In this document: positions 1 to 7,135 of the stretch, in pieces | How the letters are laid out: each line of letters begins with the position of its first letter | Position numbering within the stretch: position 1 is the first letter of the stretch | Virus record (IMG/VR): IMGVR_UViG_3300038420_000029 | Location: 1 to 36,977 of that record | Source: a virus | Length of the DNA stretch: 36,977 nucleotides | Reading direction: 5' to 3' (one strand) | Program-made: the position numbers and the translations under genes | The notes under the pieces: model-generated | What the model saw: the letters and a program-made list of their open reading frames with translations, nothing else | Databases searched by the model: none | What the model was told of the DNA's origin: nothing

Positions 1-327
1 CAGAAGACCTACGACGACGCCATGGCCGCGATCCAGAAGACCTACGACGACGCCATGGCCGCGATCCAGAAGACCTACGACGACGCCATAGCCCCGATCC
101 AGAAGACCTACGACGACGCCATGGCCGCGATCCAGAAGACCTACGACGACGCCATGGCCGCGATCCAGAAGACCTACGACGACGCCATAGCCCCGATCTG
201 GAAGACCTACGACGACGCCATGGCCGCGATCTGGAAGACCTACGCCGACGCCATGGCCGCGATCCATGCCCGCGAGTGCCCGAACTGCCCGTGGGACGGG
301 GAGAGCATCTTCGGAGGTGCCGCATGA
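1..327 (+). CDS. Hendecad-repeat protein, C-terminal part (5' end off window)
   Basis: The frame is open from base 1, so the gene begins outside the window; the ATG at 22 is only an internal repeat Met. It encodes eight 11-residue repeats of the type DAMAAIQKTYD, with Q or W alternating at position 7, and ends in a CPNCPW knuckle and ESIFGGAA tail. The same tail is present at 35302-35784 and 35915-36481, and a variant at 1637-2068. Eleven-residue periodicity is typical of hendecad coiled coils, so a rod or oligomerisation region is inferred. The last window gene (36612-36977) stops in the same repeat in the same phase and is probably the 5' part of this gene. It overlaps the next ORF by ATGA. 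Function unknown. Confidence 0.8.
   Translation, partial: QKTYDDAMAAIQKTYDDAMAAIQKTYDDAIAPIQKTYDDAMAAIQKTYDDAMAAIQKTYDDAIAPIWKTYDDAMAAIWKTYADAMAAIHARECPNCPWDGESIFGGAA
16..279 (+). repeat. 33-bp in-frame tandem repeats (8 units)
   Basis: Eight consecutive 33-bp units starting gacgcc and containing aagacctac, each coding for 11 residues. Units differ mainly at the codons for M/I/R, A/P and Q/W; the last unit degenerates into HAREC. Long identical stretches between units mean the copy number in an assembly may be collapsed or expanded. Confidence 0.95.
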
Positions 328-434
328 CACCCCAGGCACACCGCCGCGTCATCACGGTTATCAATGGCGACCAAGCGCGCCTCCTGCTCGCGGCGTTCAC
401 CAAGCCGCGCGTGGCGCGGAAGCCCGCGCGATGA
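324..434 (+). CDS. Chimeric 36-aa ORF: head of the 45-aa Cys module joined to other sequence
   Basis: ATGA overlap with the upstream repeat gene and ATGA overlap with the downstream fragment at 431. The first 16 residues (MTPQAHRRVITVINGD) are identical to the 45-aa ORFs at 35781 and 36478. After the aspartate the sequence switches to QARLLLAAFTKPR, losing the cysteines. The DNA breakpoint lies at about base 376. It is best read as a recombination scar still carried as an ORF; expression is possible because the coupling overlaps are intact. No function can be assigned. Confidence 0.5.
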   Translation: MTPQAHRRVITVINGDQARLLLAAFTKPRVARKPAR

Positions 435-625
435 ACGACCCGCGAAGCGCTAGCGCTGGCAAGGCCGCCTTCCTTGAACGGATGGCCGCCTCTGAGGCCG
501 GCGTTGAACCCGACGTGGGTCGAGTGGCTCATGGGGTTCCCTCTCGGGTGGACCGACTTAGGGCCCTCGGCAACGCCGTCGTCCCGCAGGTCATCGAAGT
601 CATCGGGCGGAGGCTGATCGCATGA
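431..625 (+). pseudogene. Remnant of a cytosine-5 DNA methyltransferase C-terminus, frameshifted
   Basis: The 64-aa ORF ends with LRALGNAVVPQVIEVIG, which matches motif X of C5-cytosine methyltransferases (Dcm family). Just upstream, a different frame (435-618) reads NPTWVEWLMGFPLGWT, the usual phage methyltransferase sequence that precedes motif X. The two halves belong together but are now in different frames, switching at about 549-565, and the catalytic PCQ, SAM-binding and target-recognition parts are absent. So an intact methyltransferase is not encoded. The ORF still has ATGA overlaps at both ends and could make a short peptide. Confidence 0.7.
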
Positions 626-816
626 CTAATCCTGGCGTCCCCTCCTCCACCACCCCGGCTGCGCCCGTCACGCAGCCGGGGCACTTCTGCGCGAAGCGCC
701 GCGCCGGCGGTATCTGCGGGATACCGCTGCGGCCGAGCTGGCTGGCGGGCTACCTCGACCACGCCGAGGCGCCGCGCTTCCGGCACTATCCCGAACCGCT
801 GAAGGAGCCGAAGTGA
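622..816 (+). CDS. Small hypothetical protein, 64 aa
   Basis: ATGA overlap with the methyltransferase remnant; its TGA overlaps the GTG of the exonuclease (GTGA at 813). The protein has two cysteines (GHFCAKRRAGGICG) followed by a Leu/Trp/His-rich tail. No family recognised. Tight coupling on both sides supports expression. Confidence 0.55.
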   Translation: MTNPGVPSSTTPAAPVTQPGHFCAKRRAGGICGIPLRPSWLAGYLDHAEAPRFRHYPEPLKEPK

Positions 817-1640
817 GCGCCCGCCCCGACCTGTCCGAGCGCACCGGCTTCTCCAAGTCCGCCTTCGGCACCTTTGAGTGGTGCCAGCAGGCAAGCTGGT
901 TCGATAAGCACGAGCGCCGGCCGGTCATCCCGAACCCCCGCATGACGTTCGGCTCCGCGGTGGACGCGGGCGTGGAGGTTGCCATCAAGTACGCGCGGAT
1001 AGGGAAGGAGCCGGACTTCGAGCGCATGGCCGACGCAGCCGACGCGGCGCTTGTGCGTGACGGCATAGAAGTGGACATGGGCGAAGTGATAGTTGCGCTG
1101 GAGGACTTTACCAGCGCCGTCCTGCCCTCCTTTGATTGGTCCCACGCCGAGCTACAGAAACACCTCACCGTCACGCTAGGCGGCATCGGCGAGGTCGACG
1201 GACACCCCGACATCATTCTGCCCGGCGAGGTGTGGGACGTGAAGACATCCACCCGCGCCCGCGAGACGGCCAAGACGGTTGAGCTCGGCACCTACGCCCT
1301 GATGCTCGAAGAGGATACCGGCAGGCCGGTGACGCGCGTCGGCTATCTCACCTGGGTCCGGCGCCTGCGGACGCCCGGCTGGCAGGTGCTCGACTTCGCC
1401 GTGGACGACGAGTTCCGCGACTGGACGCGCGCCCGCTGGGGCGGCTACGTCCGGGCGAACGCGGCCGACGATCTGCTGAATGCGCGCGGCGCCGCCCTTG
1501 GGATGGCGCCCGTGAACTACTCCTTCCCCGGTGGCCCGATCAATGGCGACCGCTGCCGGACGTGCCAATACAGCCCCGCGCTGGGCGGGCGATGCGAGAT
1601 GGCGGTGCTAGAGCCACTGCCGGGAGGTAACGACGAATGA
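813..1640 (+). CDS. Cas4/RecB-like PD-(D/E)XK exonuclease with four-cysteine Fe-S site
   Basis: 275 aa with a GTG start overlapping the previous stop. The nuclease core is visible as GEVDGHPD (D133) then WDVKTST (D142-x-K144), with an ELGTYAL segment in place of the QxxxY helix. One cysteine near the N-terminus (FEWCQQ, C24) and three at the C-terminus (C248, C251, C261) have the spacing logic of the [4Fe-4S] cluster of Cas4/AddB-type nucleases. Known relatives resect DNA 5' ends. The probable annealing protein two genes downstream suggests an exonuclease plus annealer recombination pair. The last ~100 bases are repeated identically at 35819-35918 and 36516-36615. Confidence 0.8.
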   Translation: MSARPDLSERTGFSKSAFGTFEWCQQASWFDKHERRPVIPNPRMTFGSAVDAGVEVAIKYARIGKEPDFERMADAADAALVRDGIEVDMGEVIVALEDFTSAVLPSFDWSHAELQKHLTVTLGGIGEVDGHPDIILPGEVWDVKTSTRARETAKTVELGTYALMLEEDTGRPVTRVGYLTWVRRLRTPGWQVLDFAVDDEFRDWTRARWGGYVRANAADDLLNARGAALGMAPVNYSFPGGPINGDRCRTCQYSPALGGRCEMAVLEPLPGGNDE

Positions 1641-2068
1641 CGACCCGTGAGCCGCCGCTCGGAACACCGGAAGAGGAAGCCGCCCTCTGCCGCGCCGCGT
1701 TCAAGGGCGTCAAGGTCGGCGCAATGGTCTGGCACCTACACCATGACCAACTCTGCGAGCCGCTGACCAAGCCGCCAGAGAACCGTATCGCCTACATCCT
1801 GACCCATAAGCGAAACAAGGAGCGGGCCGCGCGCCTGCGCCTGATGCGGCCGGTCTACGCCGAGGCCGTGGCTCCTGCCCAGAGGGTCCGCGTCGAGGCC
1901 GAGGTTGCCGCTCGGAAGCTCTACGACGAGGCCGAGGCTGCTGCCTGGGCGGTCTGCGCCGAGGCCGTGGCTGCTGCCCGGAAGGCCTACCACGAGGCCG
2001 TGGCTCCTGCCCATTCCGCCGAGTGCCCTAACTGCCCGTGGGACGGGAAGAGCATCTTCAATGCCTGA
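1637..2068 (+). CDS. Hendecad-repeat protein paralogue, 143 aa
   Basis: Overlaps the exonuclease by ATGA. The N-terminal ~70 residues start MTTREPPLGTPEEEAA and include a WHLHHD segment and ERAARLRLMRPV; they are shared with genes at 35302, 35915 and 36612. Then come five 11-residue repeats of an EAVAAARKAYH type, less uniform than in the other copies, and an ECPNCPWDGKSIF end. This is probably the ancestral copy, because it follows a full exonuclease gene whereas the other copies follow only the exonuclease tail. Role unknown; a coiled-coil partner of the recombination proteins is an untested idea. Confidence 0.75.
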   Translation: MTTREPPLGTPEEEAALCRAAFKGVKVGAMVWHLHHDQLCEPLTKPPENRIAYILTHKRNKERAARLRLMRPVYAEAVAPAQRVRVEAEVAARKLYDEAEAAAWAVCAEAVAAARKAYHEAVAPAHSAECPNCPWDGKSIFNA

Positions 2069-2732
2069 CCGCAAGGAGTTCGATCTCGGGGACTACATCG
2101 AGGTCAAGGACCGCATCGCCCGTTTTTACGAACTCTACGCGGGCGGCCGCCTCGTCACCGAGGAAGTCCGCGCCAGCACCGAGCCGGACGGCAAGCCGCG
2201 TATCTGGGTCAAGGCCGCCGCCTACCGCACCGCCGATGATCCGCGCCCCGGCATCGGCTGGTCATGGCTGGAACTGCCGGGCACCACGCCGTATACCAAG
2301 GGCTCCGAGTTGGAGAACGCGGAGACGAGCGCTTGGGGCCGCGCCATCGGCTCACTCGGCATCCTCATCGACAAGAGCATCGCGTCGGCGCAGGAGATCA
2401 AGAACAAGGCCGAGCCGAAGTCGGCCGCGCCGGTACGTCAATCTGAGCCAAGTAAATCGCACGACACAGTTTCTCGGCCGCCCGTTGCGCCGCAGAGGCC
2501 AGCCGCGCCCACTCCCCTACCTCGGCCTGACGCGCCGTCTGCGGCCGACGCGGACATTGACTCCCTGCTCCGCACGGCCCCCGGCGGCCCACCACGACGG
2601 CCCATTCCCATGATGTGCGGCGCCCTCAGCGACGCCCGCCTCGGGCCGGTGGAGACGTGCGTCCTGCCGCGGACACACCGCGGCCAGCATGAGGCGACCA
2701 GCGGCCACGCATGGCCGGGGGTGACGGCGTGA
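2061..2732 (+). CDS. Probable single-strand annealing (ERF/Rad52-like) phage protein
   Basis: 223 aa; the ATG at 2061 overlaps the previous stop by 8 bases and removes a long spurious N-terminal extension. Residues 84-102 read ELENAETSAWGRAIGSLGI, like the NAETSAxGRAL signature seen in phage ERF-type annealing proteins. An A/P-rich linker (about 120-180) follows, then a Cys/His tail (CGALSD..ETCVLPRTHRGQHE) that could bind metal. Annealing proteins act with an exonuclease, and one sits just upstream. The family call rests on one motif, so moderate confidence. Confidence 0.6.
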   Translation: MPDRKEFDLGDYIEVKDRIARFYELYAGGRLVTEEVRASTEPDGKPRIWVKAAAYRTADDPRPGIGWSWLELPGTTPYTKGSELENAETSAWGRAIGSLGILIDKSIASAQEIKNKAEPKSAAPVRQSEPSKSHDTVSRPPVAPQRPAAPTPLPRPDAPSAADADIDSLLRTAPGGPPRRPIPMMCGALSDARLGPVETCVLPRTHRGQHEATSGHAWPGVTA

Positions 2733-3061
2733 AGATCCCGATGTCTAAGTGGATATGGTGCGGCTATCCCGGCCACTTGATGGTTGCTGACAGTTGCCGC
2801 TTCCGACTCCACACACGCATTGGCAACTATCGGATTAGCACGGTCGGGGACCGGCATAAGAACGGACGCCGCGACGAGCCAGCCAAAGAGATAGGAGCGA
2901 ACTGTCTATTCGAGACCTATGTGTTCCGTGTCCACGATGGCGAATACGCCTGCGGAGAAATGGATGAGGGCCTAGAGATTGATTCCGAGTCATACAACGA
3001 CGGAGAGAAGGCAAACGAGGGGCACATGGCAATGTGCCGAAAGTACGCGAGGCTCCCGTGA
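2729..3061 (+). CDS. Conserved phage hypothetical protein (SKWIWCGYPGH type)
   Basis: 110 aa from the GTG at 2729, which gives a GTGA overlap; the ATG at 2711 would overlap far more, and the ATG at 2741 is another option. The sequence SKWIWCGYPGHLMVADSC plus FRLHTRIGNYRISTVGD is a pattern I associate with uncharacterised phage proteins carried by many actinobacterial and proteobacterial phages. No catalytic motif is evident. It overlaps the next small gene by GTGA. Confidence 0.65.
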   Translation: MKIPMSKWIWCGYPGHLMVADSCRFRLHTRIGNYRISTVGDRHKNGRRDEPAKEIGANCLFETYVFRVHDGEYACGEMDEGLEIDSESYNDGEKANEGHMAMCRKYARLP

Positions 3062-3147
3062 ACCCGCTGGTCGGCGTCCTCTTGCTCTGGGTCGCCGCGG
3101 ACCTGCTTGTGGTGCTGCTGGCCATCATCGGAGGAAGAAACAGATGA
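3058..3147 (+). CDS. Single-pass small membrane protein, 29 aa
   Basis: GTGA overlap at the start and ATGA overlap at the end. Almost all of the peptide is one hydrophobic segment (LVGVLLLWVAADLLVVLLAI) followed by basic residues GGRNR, predicting one membrane helix. A gaggaag stretch near its 3' end is the ribosome-binding site for the next gene. Confidence 0.5.
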   Translation: MNPLVGVLLLWVAADLLVVLLAIIGGRNR

Positions 3148-3854
3148 GCGACCATACCGGCATCGCCTGGACGGACGCAACCTGGAACCCCGTGACCGGC
3201 TGCTCCAAGGTGAGTCCTGGCTGCGCCCACTGCTACGCCGAGGCACTGTCGCACCGTTTCTGGCAGGCGGTCACACCCTGGACGCCCGCGAACGCTCATC
3301 TCAATGTACGGCTCCATCCTGAGCGGCTGGACGAGCCGCTCCATTGGCGGAAGCCGCGTCGGGTGTTCGTCTGTTCGATGAGCGACCTATTCCACCCGCT
3401 TGTCCCGTGGAGGTTCATCGACGACGTATTCGATGTAATGGACCAAACCCCGAGACACACCTACCAAGTCCTGACGAAGCGACCAGACCGGATGCGAGAC
3501 ATTGAGCGGCTGGCCGCGCCGAACGTCTGGCTGGGCGTCAGCATCGAGAATGACCGCTGGGTTAGGCGCGCGGATCTCCTACGCCGGACTCCCGCTGCCG
3601 TCCGCTTCGTCAGCGCCGAACCGCTGCTGGGGCCGCTACCCTCCCTGGATCTGACCGACATCGACTGGCTCATCATCGGCGGCGAGTCTGGCCCCAAAGC
3701 AAGGCCGATGAAGCCGGAGTGGGCGCTTGACCTGATCGGCCGCGCCCACGACGCGGCCGTCGCGGTGTTCGTCAAGCAAGGCTCTGGGCCGCGTCCCGGG
3801 ATGCAGGGCGACCTGCCGGATTGGGCGTTCGCGCTGCGGGAGTACCCAGCATGA
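3144..3854 (+). CDS. DUF5131 / phage Gp37-Gp68 family protein
   Basis: 236 aa from the ATG at 3144 in the ATGA overlap; SD gaggaag lies upstream. The start IAWTDATWNPVTGCSKVSPGC followed by AHCYAE gives a C-x6-C-x2-C cluster, the family hallmark, related to radical-SAM-type iron-sulfur binding. Later landmarks are VCSMSDLFH, LTKRPDRM, WLGVSIEN, RFVSAEPLLGP and IIGGESGPKARPM, all conserved in this family. Length is normal for the family. The biochemical role of these phage proteins is not established. Confidence 0.9.
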   Translation: MSDHTGIAWTDATWNPVTGCSKVSPGCAHCYAEALSHRFWQAVTPWTPANAHLNVRLHPERLDEPLHWRKPRRVFVCSMSDLFHPLVPWRFIDDVFDVMDQTPRHTYQVLTKRPDRMRDIERLAAPNVWLGVSIENDRWVRRADLLRRTPAAVRFVSAEPLLGPLPSLDLTDIDWLIIGGESGPKARPMKPEWALDLIGRAHDAAVAVFVKQGSGPRPGMQGDLPDWAFALREYPA

Positions 3855-4021
3855 GCCGCTGGAACCGCCCCATGCGCCAGTTTCGCCCCGTCGTCCCGAA
3901 GTGCGCCGTCTGCGGCAAGCCGTTCACCGGGGCGCTCGTATACGACAGCGTACGCAAAGCGTACGTACATGCGTACGACTGCACGGCGCCCGCGCGGCGT
4001 CGCCCGAAGGTGGCGCCATGA
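3851..4021 (+). CDS. Small zinc-finger-like protein, 56 aa
   Basis: ATGA overlaps on both sides. The centre reads CAVCGKPFTG, a CxxC knuckle, followed by HAYDC, together a possible C2-H/C zinc site; the tail is basic (ARRRPKVAP). Likely a small nucleic-acid-binding or structural zinc protein; no family assigned. Confidence 0.6.
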   Translation: MSRWNRPMRQFRPVVPKCAVCGKPFTGALVYDSVRKAYVHAYDCTAPARRRPKVAP

Positions 4022-4353
4022 GCCACGCCGGTCACTTTCCCGTTCAGACGATGGGCGTGATGTACGCGCCGCCGGCCCCGCAAGCCGCCGAGCCGGACTG
4101 GTTCGAGGCGTGGCTGGCCGAGTTCCGAGCCGCGCGGCATCCGCGCAACGTCCGCTACTACTCCGCCCATCGCTCCGAGATGCTTGTCAAGAGCAACGCC
4201 TGGCATCGCGCCCACCCCGAGGCGAACCGGGAGGCAGCTCGCCGCTGGCGCGCATCTCACCGAGAACAGAACGCCGCATACCGCCGCGAGAAGTATTGGC
4301 GAGATAAGGCGACCCGCTGCTCGCAGGGCGTGCTGGGACTGGAGACGGCATGA
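4018..4353 (+). CDS. Basic hypothetical protein with repeated Trp/Arg/His helices
   Basis: 111 aa, ATGA overlaps at both ends. The C-terminal half is very basic with repeating YxxxHxxxM / WHRAHPEANREAARRW / RREKYW blocks, resembling the repeated basic helices that precede HNH domains in some phage nucleases. No HNH catalytic residues follow, so no nuclease is claimed. DNA binding is plausible. Confidence 0.55.
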   Translation: MSHAGHFPVQTMGVMYAPPAPQAAEPDWFEAWLAEFRAARHPRNVRYYSAHRSEMLVKSNAWHRAHPEANREAARRWRASHREQNAAYRREKYWRDKATRCSQGVLGLETA

Positions 4354-4817
4354 GAATCCGCCAAATCAAGCCCTCCTTCTGGACCGACGCCGTGATGTCG
4401 GGCCTGCCCTACGCGACCCGCCTGTTCTACATCGGCCTGTGGGGCCAGGCAGATGACGCCGGCTGGATGCGCTGGGATGTCTACCGCATCGGCTGCGAGC
4501 TCTACGGCGGCGAGCCGCGCAGAGCCCGCGAGCGGCGCATCGAGGCCTGGCGCGGGCAGCTCGAAGTGGCCGGGCGGCTCGAACCGCACCCTTGCGGCCA
4601 TGCCCAGATACCCCACCTGGCAGAGCACCAGCGAGTCGGGGGCCGCGCCGTCTACACCGTGCGAGACGAGCATGCGCGCGGATGCGCGCGGATGCGCGCG
4701 GATGCGCGCCCTGGTAAGGAAAGGGTAATGGTAAGTAACGGTAAGGGTACGGACGGATTGAAAGAGCGACTCGGACCCTTCGAGGAGGTCATCAAGCCGA
4801 AGGAGACAACGCCATGA
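4350..4817 (+). CDS. Phage replication-initiator / replisome-organizer N-domain protein
   Basis: 155 aa, ATGA overlap. The opening MRIRQIKPSFWTD..., then LPYATRLFYIGLWGQADDAG, is the standard N-terminal winged-helix pattern of phage replication initiators. The usual C-terminal DnaD-like part is missing: after about residue 105 the sequence becomes HARGCARMRADARPGKERV, coded by a 10-bp tandem repeat, then a short acidic/basic tail. It may be a short form or one truncated by repeat slippage. It would act at the phage origin to recruit host helicase; no origin was seen nearby. Confidence 0.7.
   Translation: MRIRQIKPSFWTDAVMSGLPYATRLFYIGLWGQADDAGWMRWDVYRIGCELYGGEPRRARERRIEAWRGQLEVAGRLEPHPCGHAQIPHLAEHQRVGGRAVYTVRDEHARGCARMRADARPGKERVMVSNGKGTDGLKERLGPFEEVIKPKETTP
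4671..4710 (+). repeat. 10-bp tandem repeat inside the replication-initiator gene (4 units)
   Basis: Four consecutive units of about gatgcgcgcg. The unit length is not a multiple of three, so gain or loss of a unit changes the reading frame of the gene at 4350. In the current state the gene stays open and reaches the ATGA overlap at 4814. Confidence 0.85.
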
Positions 4818-5041
4818 AGAGCCACATCGTTGAGGCGGGTGAATGTCTCGCCTGTGGTCACATTCTGCCGTTTGCCATCTACAAGCCGATTGAGGGTCGG
4901 GCATCGGTCGGTGTCTGCGCGGCCTGCGCCCGGTTGGCCGAACCCAACCGAGGCCCCTGCTCTAAGAAACGCGGCTGCGGTTGTGCGCAGTTCTCAGCTA
5001 ACGGCTTTGAGATTGAGGAGTTGTGTGATGCCTCGGACTGA
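4814..5041 (+). CDS. Cysteine-rich zinc-ribbon-like protein, 75 aa
   Basis: ATGA overlap with the replication gene. Cysteines fall in pairs: CLACG, CAACA, then CSKKRGCGC, enough for one or two zinc sites. The 3' end overlaps the next ATG by 14 bases. No family recognised. Confidence 0.6.
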   Translation: MKSHIVEAGECLACGHILPFAIYKPIEGRASVGVCAACARLAEPNRGPCSKKRGCGCAQFSANGFEIEELCDASD

Positions 5042-5453
5042 GCCACGCACCGGGGCGGGACGACGACTGTTGGAGCATCCCTACATGGCGACAGCGGTTG
5101 CCGCCATCCTCGCCATCGAGGCCGAGGCAGCCGCGCCCGTAGCGGCGCTGGTAGGGGCGCTGCGGAAATGCGCCTACACGCTTTGGGAAGAATGGGACGA
5201 CCAGAGCAAGATGGTGACCCGCGAGGAAGTCGATGTTCTGCTTTCCGACCTCTCCGCCGCCGCCGAAGCCCACGACGCCGAGGTTGCGCGGCGGGCGGTA
5301 GAAGACGCGCTGACCGTCGAGCGGATCGAAGACGCGCTCGACCTCGTTTATCCCGAGGCCGATACCACGCCGCTCCTGCGCAACTACCGGATCGCCAAAG
5401 CTCTCCGCGCCGCCATCCTCGAAGGACCGAGCGAACCCGAGGCCCGGACGTGA
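5028..5453 (+). CDS. Alpha-helical coiled-coil protein, related to the gene at 5904
   Basis: 141 aa from the ATG at 5028. The segments AAAPVAALVGALR and EAHDAEVARRAVEDAL are nearly identical at DNA and protein level to segments of the protein at 5904-6551. The whole sequence is Ala/Glu/Leu-rich and probably helical. It ends in a GTGA overlap. No known domain; the shared blocks indicate internal duplication or mosaic exchange. Confidence 0.55.
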   Translation: MPRTEPRTGAGRRLLEHPYMATAVAAILAIEAEAAAPVAALVGALRKCAYTLWEEWDDQSKMVTREEVDVLLSDLSAAAEAHDAEVARRAVEDALTVERIEDALDLVYPEADTTPLLRNYRIAKALRAAILEGPSEPEART

Positions 5454-5554
5454 GCCGCATCTTGGCGATCGACCCGGCGCCGGAAGGCCGAGCAGCTCCC
5501 CACCGCTCCGCCACCCGATGCAGAGCCGGCCAGCCCGGCGAAAGGAGACGCTGA
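5450..5554 (+). CDS. 34-aa ORF with RuvC-like N-terminal stub
   Basis: GTGA overlap at the start and TGATG at the end. The first residues SRILAIDPAPEG resemble the first beta-strand of phage RuvC-like resolvases (RxLaIDPGP), but after this the sequence is Arg/Ala/Pro-rich and stops. It may be the residue of a resolvase gene, or the likeness may be chance. An aaaggag ribosome-binding site for the next gene lies inside it. Confidence 0.35.
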   Translation: MSRILAIDPAPEGRAAPHRSATRCRAGQPGERRR

Positions 5555-5907
5555 TGTGTGCGACTGGATCTGAGCTTCGCGCCGCGTTGGAGCGGCACCA
5601 ACAGGAAGTCTGGCGGGACGATGACGGTAAGGGGGTGCTGGTAGGCACACTCTGCGCTGAGTGCGGTCGAACGTGGCCCTGCGATGCCGCCCTCGCCCTT
5701 GCCGAGATAGAGCGGCTAGAAGCGGCGCTAGAGGATGCCACGCCGGTGGTGGACGCCACTGTTCTCGCTGGCCTAGCGATCCACTACTACCAGCACCCCA
5801 CCCGCAAGGTTGGCGGCAAGGGCTGCCACTGCGGCGAGGTCGGGGCCATCGTCCTGGATCGTATCGCTCGCATTCCTCGCGCCGCCCTAGAGGAGACAAA
5901 GCCATGA
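5554..5907 (+). CDS. Hypothetical protein with two Cys pairs, 117 aa
   Basis: The ATG at 5554 is preceded by aaaggag and overlaps the previous stop (TGATG). Cysteines occur as CAECGRTWPC and KGCHCGE, possibly zinc ligands; the region between is helical (LALAEIERLEAALED). Overlaps the next gene by ATGA. The CAECG.TWPC pattern occurs in small actinophage proteins of unknown role. Confidence 0.6.
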   Translation: MCATGSELRAALERHQQEVWRDDDGKGVLVGTLCAECGRTWPCDAALALAEIERLEAALEDATPVVDATVLAGLAIHYYQHPTRKVGGKGCHCGEVGAIVLDRIARIPRAALEETKP

Positions 5908-6551
5908 CTGAGCCGCGCCTACCTCGCCTTTCGGGCGAGAGTCCCTGTGTCTTCGATCACGGCGCCGACGGGTGGGTCGTCTGTCGCGTGCACGGCTGGA
6001 CAGGGGCCCCCTCTGAGCGCTCACGGGTCCTTGTCTGTCCGGCCGTCAACGAGTTCGTGCCCGTAGCGGTGGAGTCTCTGATGACTTCTCTGGGTTCGGC
6101 CGTTGACCGCGCGAAGGCCGCCGCGCCCGTAGCGGCGCAACTGGCGGAAGCCCTCCGAGAGCGGGACGAGGCCATAGCGCATGACCGCCAACCTTACCCG
6201 ACCGCTGCTGCCTATGAGGCAGTCTGCGAGTCGCTGCATCGGCGCGAGGCCCAAGTAGCGGCGCTGGTAGAGGCGCTGCGAGACGCTCTCCTTTTGCCGG
6301 GATTTCAGTCCGACATTATCAAGGCCGTTGCCAGGATCATCGACAACTCCGACCTCTCCGCCGCCGAAGCCCACGACGCCGAGGTTGCGCGTCGGGCGGT
6401 AGAGGCGGAGAGGAAGAGGCTGCTGGACGCTCTCGTTGAGGAGATCGCACGGGTCTGGTATCAGTTCGGGGCTGAGATCGCTCACTTTGCCCTTGCGGAA
6501 GTTCAACGCTGGGAAATCAGTCAGCGCAACGTCCTTAGCGGTGGGAAATGA
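5904..6551 (+). CDS. Coiled-coil hypothetical protein, 215 aa
   Basis: ATGA overlaps both sides. The N-terminal ~45 residues hold two cysteines (SPCVFDH, VVCRVHGW), then long Ala/Glu/Arg-rich helices with repeated AAAPVAAQLAEALRERDE and AQVAALVEALRDAL segments. LSAAEAHDAEVARRAVEAE is shared with 5028-5453. It appears to have grown by duplicating helical blocks. Function unknown. Confidence 0.6.
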   Translation: MTEPRLPRLSGESPCVFDHGADGWVVCRVHGWTGAPSERSRVLVCPAVNEFVPVAVESLMTSLGSAVDRAKAAAPVAAQLAEALRERDEAIAHDRQPYPTAAAYEAVCESLHRREAQVAALVEALRDALLLPGFQSDIIKAVARIIDNSDLSAAEAHDAEVARRAVEAERKRLLDALVEEIARVWYQFGAEIAHFALAEVQRWEISQRNVLSGGK

Positions 6552-7135
6552 AACTCTACGTGAAGTGCCGACGGCACGAGCCCGAGCCAACCGTTTGCGG
6601 CGGGATGCCCTGGCCCGCCCGCTGTCGGTATTGCTCGCTCGTGACCGAAGACCCCGATGCTTTCTTTGTGCCTCAGGAGTGGGCTGAGGACTCAGGCGAT
6701 ATGGCCTATGAATGCCCTGGCGGCTCCCCCACTGGCTATCACGTCGTTGACAAACAGGTGCGCTGTCTCCGGTGCCACCACCCCATCAACCCCGCCGCCG
6801 TCCGCCGCGGTCGCACGTCGCTGCGTGCCGGGAAGGACGCGGAGCGCGCCATCGCCAAGGCATACGGCGCCGTCATCGCGGACACCCGCCGCACCGGCCA
6901 GTATGGCGGTCCCGACGACGTGCTCATTGGTGACCTATTCATCGTCCAGAGCAAAGCCGGAGGCTGGTTCAGCGAGCGCGTCTGGACCGAGCTTCAGAAG
7001 CTCTCACGGACCGGCGGCCGCATCCCGACGCTCATTGTCAGCGACCGTCCAGGCCCCGGGCATCCGACGCGGCGCTACGTCATTCGCGAGATGCGCGACG
7101 ACATCGACCTTCACGGGAGAACGGAGGAACCATGA
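6548..7135 (+). CDS. Zinc-knuckle protein with a PD-(D/E)XK resolvase-like domain
   Basis: 195 aa, ATGA overlaps. Residues 1-80 contain scattered CxxC pairs (CRYC, CLRC). From about residue 88, RTSLRAGKDAERAIAKAYG, then GGPDDVLIGDLFIVQSKAG, follows the layout of small Holliday-junction-resolvase-like nucleases: helix with E, then PDD, then xxK. The acidic residue normally two before the lysine is Gln here (Q-S-K), so activity is uncertain. It may process recombination or replication intermediates. Confidence 0.55.
   Translation: MKLYVKCRRHEPEPTVCGGMPWPARCRYCSLVTEDPDAFFVPQEWAEDSGDMAYECPGGSPTGYHVVDKQVRCLRCHHPINPAAVRRGRTSLRAGKDAERAIAKAYGAVIADTRRTGQYGGPDDVLIGDLFIVQSKAGGWFSERVWTELQKLSRTGGRIPTLIVSDRPGPGHPTRRYVIREMRDDIDLHGRTEEP

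Noticed and set aside
1905-2060. N-terminal extension of the annealing protein (LLPGRSAPRPWLLPG)
   Set aside because: It is the out-of-frame reading of the upstream hendecad repeats; ATG 2061 fits the overlap pattern.
3461-3970. 169-residue - strand frame across the DUF5131 gene
   Set aside because: Antisense of a well-conserved gene without own signals.
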